Shown piece by piece: positions 1-6,042 of a stretch of DNA of 7,495 bases (positions are counted from its first letter, which is position 1; the number at the start of each line of letters is the position of its first letter). The notes beneath the pieces are model-generated. The model was not told where the DNA came from and did no database searches. It was given only the letters and a program-made list of their open reading frames with translations. Source of the DNA: an uncultured Roseburia sp. (GTDB lineage: Bacteria; Bacillota; Clostridia; Lachnospirales; Lachnospiraceae); NCBI GenBank assembly GCA_934358955.1, contig CAKRLC010000113.1:1-7495 (forward strand), in the 5' to 3' direction. The position numbers were made by a program, and so were the translations under genes.

Positions 1-168
1 CCGCTTGAATTTTCCATTGCAATGTTAGCGTGCCGTGACTGGACGAACCAGGAGATCGCACAGCATCTCGGACTGTCCGTGAATACGGTGAAACATTATG
101 TCTCAGACATTCTGGATAAGTTGCAGATTGATAAGAGGGAGAAAATAAAGGAATTTGTGAATCAATGA
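1..168 (+). CDS. LuxR-family regulator, C-terminal HTH fragment (partial)
   Basis: The reading frame is open from the first base of the window and stops with TGA at 166-168, giving the last 55 residues of a protein whose start lies upstream. The fragment is a LuxR/FixJ (GerE) DNA-binding domain: the stretch LACRDWTNQEIAQHLGLS followed by VNTVKHYVSDILDKL matches the family pattern of a scaffold helix, 'sNkEIA..L.iS' and the recognition helix '.NTVK.Hvs.Il.KL'. The domain sits at the extreme C-terminus, as in response regulators and MalT-like activators, but nothing visible tells which of these it is. A terminator-like hairpin follows about 115 bases downstream. The gene points toward the minus-strand hydrolase gene, so the two converge, and there is no sign that it belongs to the sugar operon. 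The family call is firm; target and signal are unknown. Confidence 0.88.
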   Translation, partial: PLEFSIAMLACRDWTNQEIAQHLGLSVNTVKHYVSDILDKLQIDKREKIKEFVNQ

Positions 169-211
169 AATACCCTGCTATTTACCTACAAGAAACAAAG
201 CGATATGCCTG

Positions 212-242
212 ATGATTCCAAGACCGTTGGTAATGATTCCAA
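212..242 (+). repeat. 10-bp direct repeat, 21 bp apart
   Basis: ATGATTCCAA occurs at 212-221 and again at 233-242 in the non-coding stretch after the LuxR-type gene. The 21-bp period is two helical turns, so both copies face the same side of the DNA. No promoter is recognisable nearby, so a binding-site role is only a possibility and chance is not excluded. Confidence 0.3.
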
Positions 243-283
243 ATTTGAATGCATAACAGAAATGCCGTATTTATGCGGACTGT

Positions 284-307
284 GGCGTTTCACAAACGCC
301 TATTTTG
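284..307 (+). terminator. Probable intrinsic terminator of the LuxR-type gene
   Basis: GGCGTTT (284-290) and AAACGCC (294-300) form a perfect 7-bp stem closed by the loop CAC, followed directly by TATTTTG (301-307). The polarity fits termination of plus-strand transcription from the gene ending at 168. The T tract is short and interrupted, so efficiency may be modest. Confidence 0.55.
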
Positions 308-362
308 TAAAATATATGCGAGGGGAGGGCGCTCACAGTTGCGAAGACCGCTCTCCCCTCGC
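301..362 (-). terminator. Probable intrinsic terminator of the minus-strand hydrolase gene
   Basis: Bases 318-331 pair with 349-362 as a 14-bp GC-rich stem (13 Watson-Crick pairs and one G-T) around a 17-base loop. Read on the minus strand, the stem is followed by ATATATTTTA, a T-rich tail, and it begins 47 bases after the TGA of the hydrolase gene (409-411). On the plus strand the stem is followed by GTACCCC and has no T tract, so the minus polarity is favoured. The tail is A/T mixed rather than pure T, which lowers confidence. Confidence 0.6.
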
Positions 363-408
363 GTACCCCACATGGCCACGTAAAGTAAGTACCTGCGTGC
401 CCAAGAAA

Positions 409-1236
409 TCATCCATACACAAATCCTTCACCTGGCATGAAAATATGATACCTCTGTACCGGATTGATCTTCTGTTGACAATCCACAAAGTATGCCGGAT
501 TTACCGCATTCACATCATAAAGATCAAAATGTGTCGGAATCAGCATCTTACAATGAGCTTCTTTTGCAAGGGTAAGAGCTTCGACACTGTCAAAGCAGCC
601 GATAATATCTCCACGATTTCGATAATAATCACGTCCGTTGATTGGCAACATCAGAATATCCGTATCCATAATCCTGTCAGTCAATCCATCATACATGCAG
701 CAGTCTCCGGAATGATACAAAGTGATTTTTCCAAATGAAAAAAGATATCCAACCTCTTGATATCCATTATTTCCATCTGGATGTAATGTTTCATGTGCAG
801 AAGGTATAGCCATGAAAGAGAATGGTGCATCATCTGGTATGTATTTTTTATCTGTACATACTCCTTGGATGCGGGTTGTAGCAATGTCATATCCACCGAT
901 GATTGAGGCAATTGCCTGCGGTACAATAAATACAGTTTTATTATTTATACGTGCGATAGCAGAAAGCGTATCCGGATCCGCATGGTCATAATGTGCATGG
1001 GTACAAAATACATAGTCAACAAAATCCAAGTCCTCTCCTGTAAGAGGAGCCGGATAACGGCGAATCCACTGAACCAGTTCACTGCAGCAGTTCCGATCTA
1101 CATAATCAGACAGATATCCGTCAATTAAAATATAAGTTTCACGATATTTCAAAAGGAATCCAACCTGACCAAGATAAAAAATTCCAATCTGATCTTCTGT
1201 AAGATTCTTATTCAATATTTCGGCTTTTAATCCCAT
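409..1236 (-). CDS. UlaG-like metallo-beta-lactamase-fold hydrolase
   Basis: The protein has 275 residues and is predicted cytoplasmic, with no signal peptide. It has the metallo-beta-lactamase fold signature THAHYDHADP, with H80, H82, D84 and H85, and further likely metal ligands at H148 (PSAHE), D178 (HSGD) and H236 (PTHFD). The set is complete, so the enzyme should be active with a two-metal or single-metal site. The LPINGRD segment near 197-203 and overall layout resemble the UlaG branch (L-ascorbate-6-phosphate lactonase), although UlaG itself is about 350 residues and this protein is shorter. I chose ATG at 1236 because GGAGG lies 8 bases upstream. A longer frame begins at TTG 1305, but that codon is the -35 box of its own promoter and lies upstream of the predicted transcript start. 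The gene diverges from the ROK operon and shares its operator, so hydrolysis of a lactone or phospho-sugar related to that pathway is a reasonable inference. The exact substrate is unknown. Confidence 0.85.
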   Translation of the reverse strand: MGLKAEILNKNLTEDQIGIFYLGQVGFLLKYRETYILIDGYLSDYVDRNCCSELVQWIRRYPAPLTGEDLDFVDYVFCTHAHYDHADPDTLSAIARINNKTVFIVPQAIASIIGGYDIATTRIQGVCTDKKYIPDDAPFSFMAIPSAHETLHPDGNNGYQEVGYLFSFGKITLYHSGDCCMYDGLTDRIMDTDILMLPINGRDYYRNRGDIIGCFDSVEALTLAKEAHCKMLIPTHFDLYDVNAVNPAYFVDCQQKINPVQRYHIFMPGEGFVYG

Positions 1237-1244
1237 AAATGTTA

Positions 1245-1250
1245 CCTCCA
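1245..1250 (-). promoter_or_regulatory. Ribosome binding site that fixes the hydrolase start
   Basis: Read on the minus strand, TGGAGG lies 8 bases before ATG 1236. No comparable site precedes the upstream TTG at 1305, so the 275-residue product is preferred over the 298-residue extension. Confidence 0.8.
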
Positions 1251-1270
1251 AAAAGGAAATGATTTTGTTA

Positions 1271-1299
1271 TTGACAATTTTATCACTGCGTGATATAAA
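1271..1299 (+). promoter_or_regulatory. Sigma-A-type promoter for the ROK operon
   Basis: TTGACA at 1271-1276 and TATAAA at 1294-1299 are separated by exactly 17 bases, giving a near-consensus housekeeping promoter. Transcription would start near 1306, leaving a leader of about 37 bases that includes AAAGGA (1328-1333), 9 bases before the ROK ATG at 1343. It probably drives all five genes through 7108, since no other clear promoter was seen between them. Confidence 0.85.
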
Positions 1300-1305
1300 T
1301 GTCAA
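1277..1305 (-). promoter_or_regulatory. Sigma-A-type promoter for the hydrolase gene, superimposed on the opposite promoter
   Basis: On the minus strand TTGACA (1305-1300) and TAAAAT (1282-1277) are separated by 17 bases. The start point would be near 1270, giving a leader of about 34 bases to ATG 1236. It covers almost the same base pairs as the plus-strand promoter, so RNA polymerase could not occupy both at once. Confidence 0.8.
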
Positions 1306-1342
1306 TGAAAGATGAGTTCAAAATGATAAAGGATTGTAACAT

Positions 1343-2422
1343 ATGGAAAATAAAGTAATCAACCAACTAAATATGAGAGAGATGAATTTGAATGAAGTTC
1401 TGAAGATTATCCGTGAACAGGGCCCACTGACCAGACGAAAGCTTCAAGATCTTACCGGACTTAGCTGGGGCGGTGTGTCCCAGATTGTTTCACGACTGCT
1501 GAAACAAAACCTGATCGTTGAAGAAAAGGATATGACTCAGACATCCGGAAGAAAGCCAACCTGCCTTATGATTAACGGTCATCAGAACCTTGTACTTGGA
1601 ATTGATATTAACGGTGGCGGAATCACAGCAGTGATTCAGAATTTGAAAAACGAAATTCTCGAACAGATAACAGGCCCAGCAGACTGTACTTCAAAAGAGC
1701 ATCTTCTGGAAAGTGTATATCGGTTATCGGATGAACTTTATCAGAAGTACAAAGAGAATATGATTCTTGCGATTGGAATCTCCATGCAGAGTGCAGTTGA
1801 TGAGGAAAAAGGCCTTTCCCTTTACTTAAAGGGATGCCCGGACTGGAACAAAGTTCCACTTTGTGAAATTTTCTCAAAGCGCTACGAAGTTCCGACATAT
1901 CTGGCGCATGATCCGGACTGTCTTGTAGCATCGAATGTCTCCCTGTTTGGCGAAGATGTAATCCTTTTTCGTATCGATTATGGAATAGGTATGTCAGTGT
2001 TCAAAAACAGTGATTTTATCAAAGCCCCCGGAATGCTTGAAATTGGAAACACACTGGTTCAGACAGGAAACCATGAAATACAGACACTTAATGACATTGC
2101 AACGATTTCTGCTATCGAAAAAAAGACAGGCAAAAGTATAGATGAATTATCTTCACAGCATATCATTGAGGAAAAACAAATTCTACAGGAGGTTGCTGCC
2201 CAACTAGCAATATCAGTTGCAAATGTTGCACTTCTTTTTGATATATCTACAGTTCTTTTGAGCGGAAAGCTGATTGAGCAGGTGCCGCAAATCTTTATAG
2301 AGTTGGAAAAAAATCTGAGAATGTATCTTTTGGATCAGACGAGAATTTTCAAATACGATGAGAAACGTGCTGCAGCAGGTGCGGCCTGGATTGCAGTGGA
2401 AAGACAGCTTACAACATTTTAA
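1343..2422 (+). CDS. ROK-family transcriptional repressor (NagC/XylR type)
   Basis: The protein has 359 residues, a usual length for ROK regulators. Residues about 15-63 form a winged helix-turn-helix (LTRRKLQDLTGLSWGGVSQI) followed by the wing SGRKPT (69-73), the typical N-terminus of XylR/NagC-like repressors. Residues about 83-355 are the ROK sugar-sensor domain. The domain is degenerate as a kinase: the DxGGTK phosphate motif reads DINGGG (88-93), the zinc-ligand His of 'EIGH' is Asn (EIGN, 233-236), and the CxCGxxGCxE zinc motif that should follow is missing. An Asp at the catalytic position (D190, in HDPDC) remains. It is therefore a dedicated regulator, probably binding a sugar or sugar phosphate effector. 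The gene is first in the operon and lies just downstream of the dyad operator, so autoregulation and control of the divergent hydrolase are likely. Family assignment is firm; the effector is unknown. Confidence 0.88.
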   Translation: MENKVINQLNMREMNLNEVLKIIREQGPLTRRKLQDLTGLSWGGVSQIVSRLLKQNLIVEEKDMTQTSGRKPTCLMINGHQNLVLGIDINGGGITAVIQNLKNEILEQITGPADCTSKEHLLESVYRLSDELYQKYKENMILAIGISMQSAVDEEKGLSLYLKGCPDWNKVPLCEIFSKRYEVPTYLAHDPDCLVASNVSLFGEDVILFRIDYGIGMSVFKNSDFIKAPGMLEIGNTLVQTGNHEIQTLNDIATISAIEKKTGKSIDELSSQHIIEEKQILQEVAAQLAISVANVALLFDISTVLLSGKLIEQVPQIFIELEKNLRMYLLDQTRIFKYDEKRAAAGAAWIAVERQLTTF

Positions 2423-2480
2423 ACAAAAGCAAACGAAAAATATACAGAAACAACGGCATTGCCGGGAAAGAGAGGATTTC

Positions 2481-3494
2481 ATGAAAGCAGTAGTTATTGA
2501 GAAACCAGGAAGTATGTTCATAAAAGATGTGCCGATTCCGGAACCGCCAAGAGATTTTGTGCGAATCAAAGTAAAACGTGCTGCGGTCTGTGCAACAGAC
2601 CTTGAAGTACTGGATGGAAATATTGATGCAAACTATCCACTGACTCCCGGACATGAATGGAGCGGAATCGTGGATACAGTGGGAGAAGGCGTTGATCCAA
2701 AATGGATTGGAGAACGAGTGACAGGAAGCAATGATGTTGTATGTCTGACCTGTCCGGCATGTCGAAGAGGCGAGTGGCGTTACTGCAAGTCCTTTAAGGA
2801 AATAGGATTCAAAATGAATGGAGCTTACGCAGAATACGTGATCGTTCCGGCATACGGACTTTGCAAACTACCAGAAAACGTTTCCTTTGCACATGCAGCA
2901 CTGGCAGAGCCGCTGGGAGTTGCACTTGGAACTATGAAAAAATCTCACGCAAAGCTTGGGGATACCTGCCTGATCATGGGAGCCGGATCCATTGGTCTCT
3001 GCACGCTGGTCGTTGCAAAAGCAATGGGACTTCGTGAAATCGTAGTATGCGCATCCAGCCGGGGCCGAGAAGAGCTTGCCAGAAAACATGGTGCGGATTA
3101 TTTTATAGCAACAAAAGAACAAAACCTGGAAGAAGAAATGAAAAAAATTCATCCAGATGGAACGGATGTGATCATTGATGCGACTGGAATCGAAGAATGT
3201 ATCCAACAGGCCCTGCGTCTCTGCAAAAAAGGCGGTACGGTGGTTCTTGAAGGATATGGACGGGGCAGGATCATGCAGATTCGAATTGATGATATCCACA
3301 TCAATAACCTTCACGTGATCGGAGCTGGAAACAACTGGAATATGCATCAGAAAGCAATTGAGCTGATGGCTTCCGGTGTCGTAGACATCGAAGATTTTGT
3401 GTCAGAAACCATGCCACTGGAAGATTTTGAAAAAGCTATTTCGATGGTGCGAATGCGTCCAAGTGGATTTGTCAAAGCGGAGTTTCAGCCATGA
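2481..3494 (+). CDS. Zinc-dependent medium-chain alcohol/polyol dehydrogenase
   Basis: The protein has 337 residues and belongs to the sorbitol/threonine/alcohol dehydrogenase group of the medium-chain dehydrogenase superfamily. Catalytic zinc ligands are visible as C37 (VCATD), H58-E59 (PGHEW) and E143 (LAEPLG). The structural zinc lobe has all four cysteines, C88, C91, C94 and C102, in the standard spacing. The Rossmann motif GAGSIG is at 167-172. After the second strand the sequence reads ASSRGRE (191-197) with no Asp or Glu where NAD-specific members carry one, so NADP use is plausible. I start at ATG 2481 because AGAGGA (2471-2476) precedes it and it gives the canonical N-terminus MKAVVIEKPG; the frame is open from 2358, but that start would lie inside the ROK gene. 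The stop overlaps the kinase start (ATGA). It probably oxidises a free sugar alcohol or sugar before phosphorylation; the substrate is unknown. Confidence 0.88.
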   Translation: MKAVVIEKPGSMFIKDVPIPEPPRDFVRIKVKRAAVCATDLEVLDGNIDANYPLTPGHEWSGIVDTVGEGVDPKWIGERVTGSNDVVCLTCPACRRGEWRYCKSFKEIGFKMNGAYAEYVIVPAYGLCKLPENVSFAHAALAEPLGVALGTMKKSHAKLGDTCLIMGAGSIGLCTLVVAKAMGLREIVVCASSRGREELARKHGADYFIATKEQNLEEEMKKIHPDGTDVIIDATGIEECIQQALRLCKKGGTVVLEGYGRGRIMQIRIDDIHINNLHVIGAGNNWNMHQKAIELMASGVVDIEDFVSETMPLEDFEKAISMVRMRPSGFVKAEFQP

Positions 3495-4870
3495 TCGCGG
3501 GAATCGATCTGGGAACGTCTTCCGTAAAAATCGTTTGTGTGGATCAGGACGGAAATATTCAGAAAGCAAGCTGCCGTTATAGGGAAAATACCGTAGATGA
3601 ATGGCTGTGGGCGATCCGGGAAGCTTTTCGTCGGCTTGATACACAAAAAATCACAGCAATTTCTCTTTCTTCACAGGTGGGGACTTACATCATGGAGGAT
3701 GAACTTCTTTCCTGGAGAGCGAGCGGTGGAGAGGAAGAACTGAAAGAATTACTGGAAACGTTTAGCACAGGGGAATTTGTAACAGAGATTTCGATGATAC
3801 ATCCGTCTCTGATATCTTATCCGATTCCGAGGATTCATTATCTGCAGAAACGGACGGAGCCGGATCATATACCACAAGCCATCTGCCAGCCAAAAGAATG
3901 TATTTGCCGTTATCTGACCGGAAAAAATGTCAGCGACCAGTATTCCTGGAGAGGACTGGCGAATCAGGAGACCGGGAAATACAGTCAGAAATTCCTTAAT
4001 TACCTTGGAATTTCCGATAAAGTATTACCGACTTTGAAGTCCCCATTTAAAACGGCAGGAAGATTACTTGAAGAACCGGCAAACGAGTGTGGATTAAATC
4101 CGGGAATCCCGGTTTATACAGGCTGTAACGATTTTTATGCCTCACTTCTTGGCATGGGAATTGTGAAACCGGGCGACTGTTTTGATGTGACGGGAACCAG
4201 CGAACATATGGGAATGATCACAGAGAAACTGGTGTGGGATGATCAGGTGATCGCTTCTCCGTATCTGAATGGATACGTGGCATATGGAGTGACAGCATCC
4301 AGTGGCGGATCATTGGATTTCGGACTGCGGGAACTGGATCTTATAAATGTCAGCTACGAAAAGTATCAAAACAAAAAGAAACTGCCGATTTTTCTTCCAT
4401 ATGTAAATGGAGAGCGTGCACCAATCTATGATTCACAGGCACGCGGCGTTTTCTTTGGAATCGAGGCGGATACAACGAGGGAAGACATGGCATATGCCGT
4501 GATGGAAGGTGTTGCTTTTTCTACATGGCATATTATGGAGAAACTGTCAAAGGAAAATATCCGTCAGATTATATGTGCCGGCGGTGCGACAAGAAACAAA
4601 AATCTTCTGAAGCTAAAAGCGGATTTGTTCGGTGTTCCGTTTGTGCGGGCGAAGGAAGAAGATACTTCCGGGTATGGTGCCTGTCTGATCGGAGCGGTCG
4701 GGGAAGAGTGGTATCCGGACATTGAGACGGCAGTTAAGAATATGTGCAGTTATGATTCTACAATCATACCGCAGGAGAACAGGAAGTTACAGGACAGATT
4801 TCAGTTATATAAAAACATATACACAGATTTAAAACAGGAATTTAAAGAATTCAGGAGGATAAGTCAATGA
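3491..4870 (+). CDS. FGGY-family carbohydrate kinase
   Basis: The protein has 459 residues, at the short end for FGGY kinases (commonly about 450-530). It opens with the phosphate-1 motif GIDLGTSSVK (4-13). The catalytic base is D214 in TGCNDFYASLLG, and GTSEHMG (235-241) is the second phosphate-binding loop. The C-terminal FGGY signature and adenosine motif are at 340-386, including CAGGATRNKN (362-371) and LFGVPFVRA. All core ATP-transfer motifs are present, so an active kinase is expected. The sugar-contact region around 58-66 reads SLSSQVGTY instead of the GQMHG of xylulokinases or the NQRE of glycerol kinases, so I give no substrate. Start ATG 3491 overlaps the dehydrogenase stop by 4 bases, with GGAG at 3479-3482. 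The 3' end overlaps the next gene by 4 bases. It likely phosphorylates the product of the upstream dehydrogenase. Confidence 0.88.
   Translation: MIAGIDLGTSSVKIVCVDQDGNIQKASCRYRENTVDEWLWAIREAFRRLDTQKITAISLSSQVGTYIMEDELLSWRASGGEEELKELLETFSTGEFVTEISMIHPSLISYPIPRIHYLQKRTEPDHIPQAICQPKECICRYLTGKNVSDQYSWRGLANQETGKYSQKFLNYLGISDKVLPTLKSPFKTAGRLLEEPANECGLNPGIPVYTGCNDFYASLLGMGIVKPGDCFDVTGTSEHMGMITEKLVWDDQVIASPYLNGYVAYGVTASSGGSLDFGLRELDLINVSYEKYQNKKKLPIFLPYVNGERAPIYDSQARGVFFGIEADTTREDMAYAVMEGVAFSTWHIMEKLSKENIRQIICAGGATRNKNLLKLKADLFGVPFVRAKEEDTSGYGACLIGAVGEEWYPDIETAVKNMCSYDSTIIPQENRKLQDRFQLYKNIYTDLKQEFKEFRRISQ
4853..4858 (+). promoter_or_regulatory. Consensus ribosome binding site inside the kinase gene
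   Basis: AGGAGG lies 8 bases before ATG 4867, entirely within the last codons of the kinase gene. It is the strongest such site in the operon and suggests the first MtlD-like protein is made in larger amount than its neighbours. Confidence 0.75.
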
Positions 4871-6042
4871 GCTGTGTGATTTTTGGAGCAGGAAAAATAG
4901 CAAGAGGTTTTATTGCCCATCTTTTAAGCCTTTCCGATATTGATTTTGTATTTGTAGAAAAAGTAGATGCGTTGGTTGATCTGATCAATGAACGTGGTCA
5001 GTACACCATCAACATTCTTGGAGCACCGGAAAAAAATTACGTTGTAAAAAATGCCCATGCCCTGAAGTTCAGCCAGGTGGATGAGATTACAGAAGCAATC
5101 GCAGATGCCGATGTTGTATTTGATGCAGTCGGTGGAAAAAATCTTCATGAAATTGTACCGTTTTATATCAAAGGTGTCGAGGCAAAAGCGAAAAAGGGTG
5201 GTTACCTCAATTTTGTTACCTGCGAAAACTGGAAACAGCCGGCAAAGATCCTTAAGGATGGCGTAGAAGCCGGTATTTCCGAATCTGCAAAGGAATATCT
5301 TGATAAATACGTTGGATTTACAGAATCCGTTATTATGCGTTCCGGAATTGAGGCACCGAAGAAATTACTGGAAAAAGATCCGCTGATCGTCAATGTGCAG
5401 GACTACTGGTATCTTCCGGTAGATGCGGACCGTGTTAAAGGCAAACTGCCGGAAATCAAATATATGGATGCACTGACAGAATTTACAGGATTTCTGGAAA
5501 GAAAATTCTATACATATAATGCAGCAAACGGAAGTACTTCTTTCCTGGGGGCGTTGCTTGGATATAAAGTTCTGGCAGAAGCCGCACATGATGAGCGAAT
5601 CCTGAAAGTGCTGGATGGTGTATACCATGAAACAGGAAAAGCGCTTTCCCAAAAGCATGGAATTCCGCTGGAAGATCAGATGGCATTTACCCGGACATCC
5701 CTGCACAAATTACAGGACTATACAATTGTAGATTCCATTGAAAGAAATGCCCGTGATCCACTCAGAAAGCTTGGTAAGGATGACCGTCTGGTAGGCTCTG
5801 CGCGAATGGTACTTGCCTGCGGCATTAAACCGGAGAGCCTTTGTACAGCAATCGCAGCAGCTATATATTACAGAAATCCGGAAGATCCAAGTGCAGTTGA
5901 ACTTGAGAAAATTGTAAAAGAAGAAGGAATTGACGCAGTTCTTGAAAAAGTATGTGGAATAAAACCAAATGGAGAACTGGGATTAATGATCAAAGAAAAA
6001 ATTGAGAAAATCAAAGAATGGGGATGGCTTAAAAATGAATAA
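4867..6042 (+). CDS. MtlD-like polyol-phosphate dehydrogenase, paralogue 1
   Basis: The protein has 391 residues, close to mannitol-1-phosphate 5-dehydrogenase (MtlD, about 382), a polyol-specific long-chain dehydrogenase. The N-terminal Rossmann domain starts with FGAGKIARGF (6-15), against FGAGNIGRGF in MtlD, and E31 at the end of strand 2 suggests NAD. TCENW (118-122), GFTES (150-154), the catalytic helix ERKFYTYNAAN (211-221) and RDPLRKL (296-302) all align with MtlD motifs. The family motif K-x4-N-x2-H is K213, N218 and then N221, so the His is lost while Lys and Asn are kept. That argues for a functioning oxidoreductase with an altered substrate, so the symbol mtlD is withheld. The start overlaps the kinase stop as ATGA, and the gene overlaps paralogue 2 by 8 bases. 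Simple annotation as mannitol-1-phosphate dehydrogenase would be an over-call: no mannitol phosphotransferase gene is present in the window. Confidence 0.85.
   Translation: MSCVIFGAGKIARGFIAHLLSLSDIDFVFVEKVDALVDLINERGQYTINILGAPEKNYVVKNAHALKFSQVDEITEAIADADVVFDAVGGKNLHEIVPFYIKGVEAKAKKGGYLNFVTCENWKQPAKILKDGVEAGISESAKEYLDKYVGFTESVIMRSGIEAPKKLLEKDPLIVNVQDYWYLPVDADRVKGKLPEIKYMDALTEFTGFLERKFYTYNAANGSTSFLGALLGYKVLAEAAHDERILKVLDGVYHETGKALSQKHGIPLEDQMAFTRTSLHKLQDYTIVDSIERNARDPLRKLGKDDRLVGSARMVLACGIKPESLCTAIAAAIYYRNPEDPSAVELEKIVKEEGIDAVLEKVCGIKPNGELGLMIKEKIEKIKEWGWLKNE

Larger units (their letters stand above)
1270..1306. promoter_or_regulatory. Dyad operator, probable ROK repressor site
   Basis: A perfect inverted repeat, TATCAC-TGC-GTGATA (1281-1295), is centred on 1288. 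The symmetry extends outward to 1270-1306 with only mismatches at 1277/1299 and 1280/1296 besides the centre, because the two opposing -35 boxes are mirror images. The operator core overlaps both -10 boxes, so a protein bound here would block both promoters. The adjacent ROK gene encodes the obvious candidate binder; this is inferred from position and symmetry, not shown. Confidence 0.75.

Noticed and set aside
205..738. Plus-strand open frame of 177 codons
   Set aside because: It overlaps the well-supported minus-strand hydrolase gene and two hairpins, has no ribosome site, and its translation has no domain-like pattern.
1237..1305. N-terminal extension of the hydrolase to the TTG at 1305
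   Set aside because: The TTG is the -35 box of the gene's own promoter, and the predicted transcript begins near 1270, so the extension would not be in the mRNA.
2454..2464. Small hairpin CGGC-ATT-GCCG before the zinc dehydrogenase
   Set aside because: Only 4 bp with no T tract; too weak to call a terminator or attenuator between the ROK gene and the dehydrogenase.
2358..2480. Longer start for the zinc dehydrogenase inside the ROK gene
   Set aside because: ATG 2481 has a ribosome site and gives the canonical family N-terminus; the extension is lysine- and glutamine-rich and unlike the family.
2872..2885. CcpA (cre)-like sequence AGAAAACGTTTCC
   Set aside because: The core is palindromic, but the outer TG and CA of the consensus are missing and it lies within the dehydrogenase coding sequence far from any promoter.
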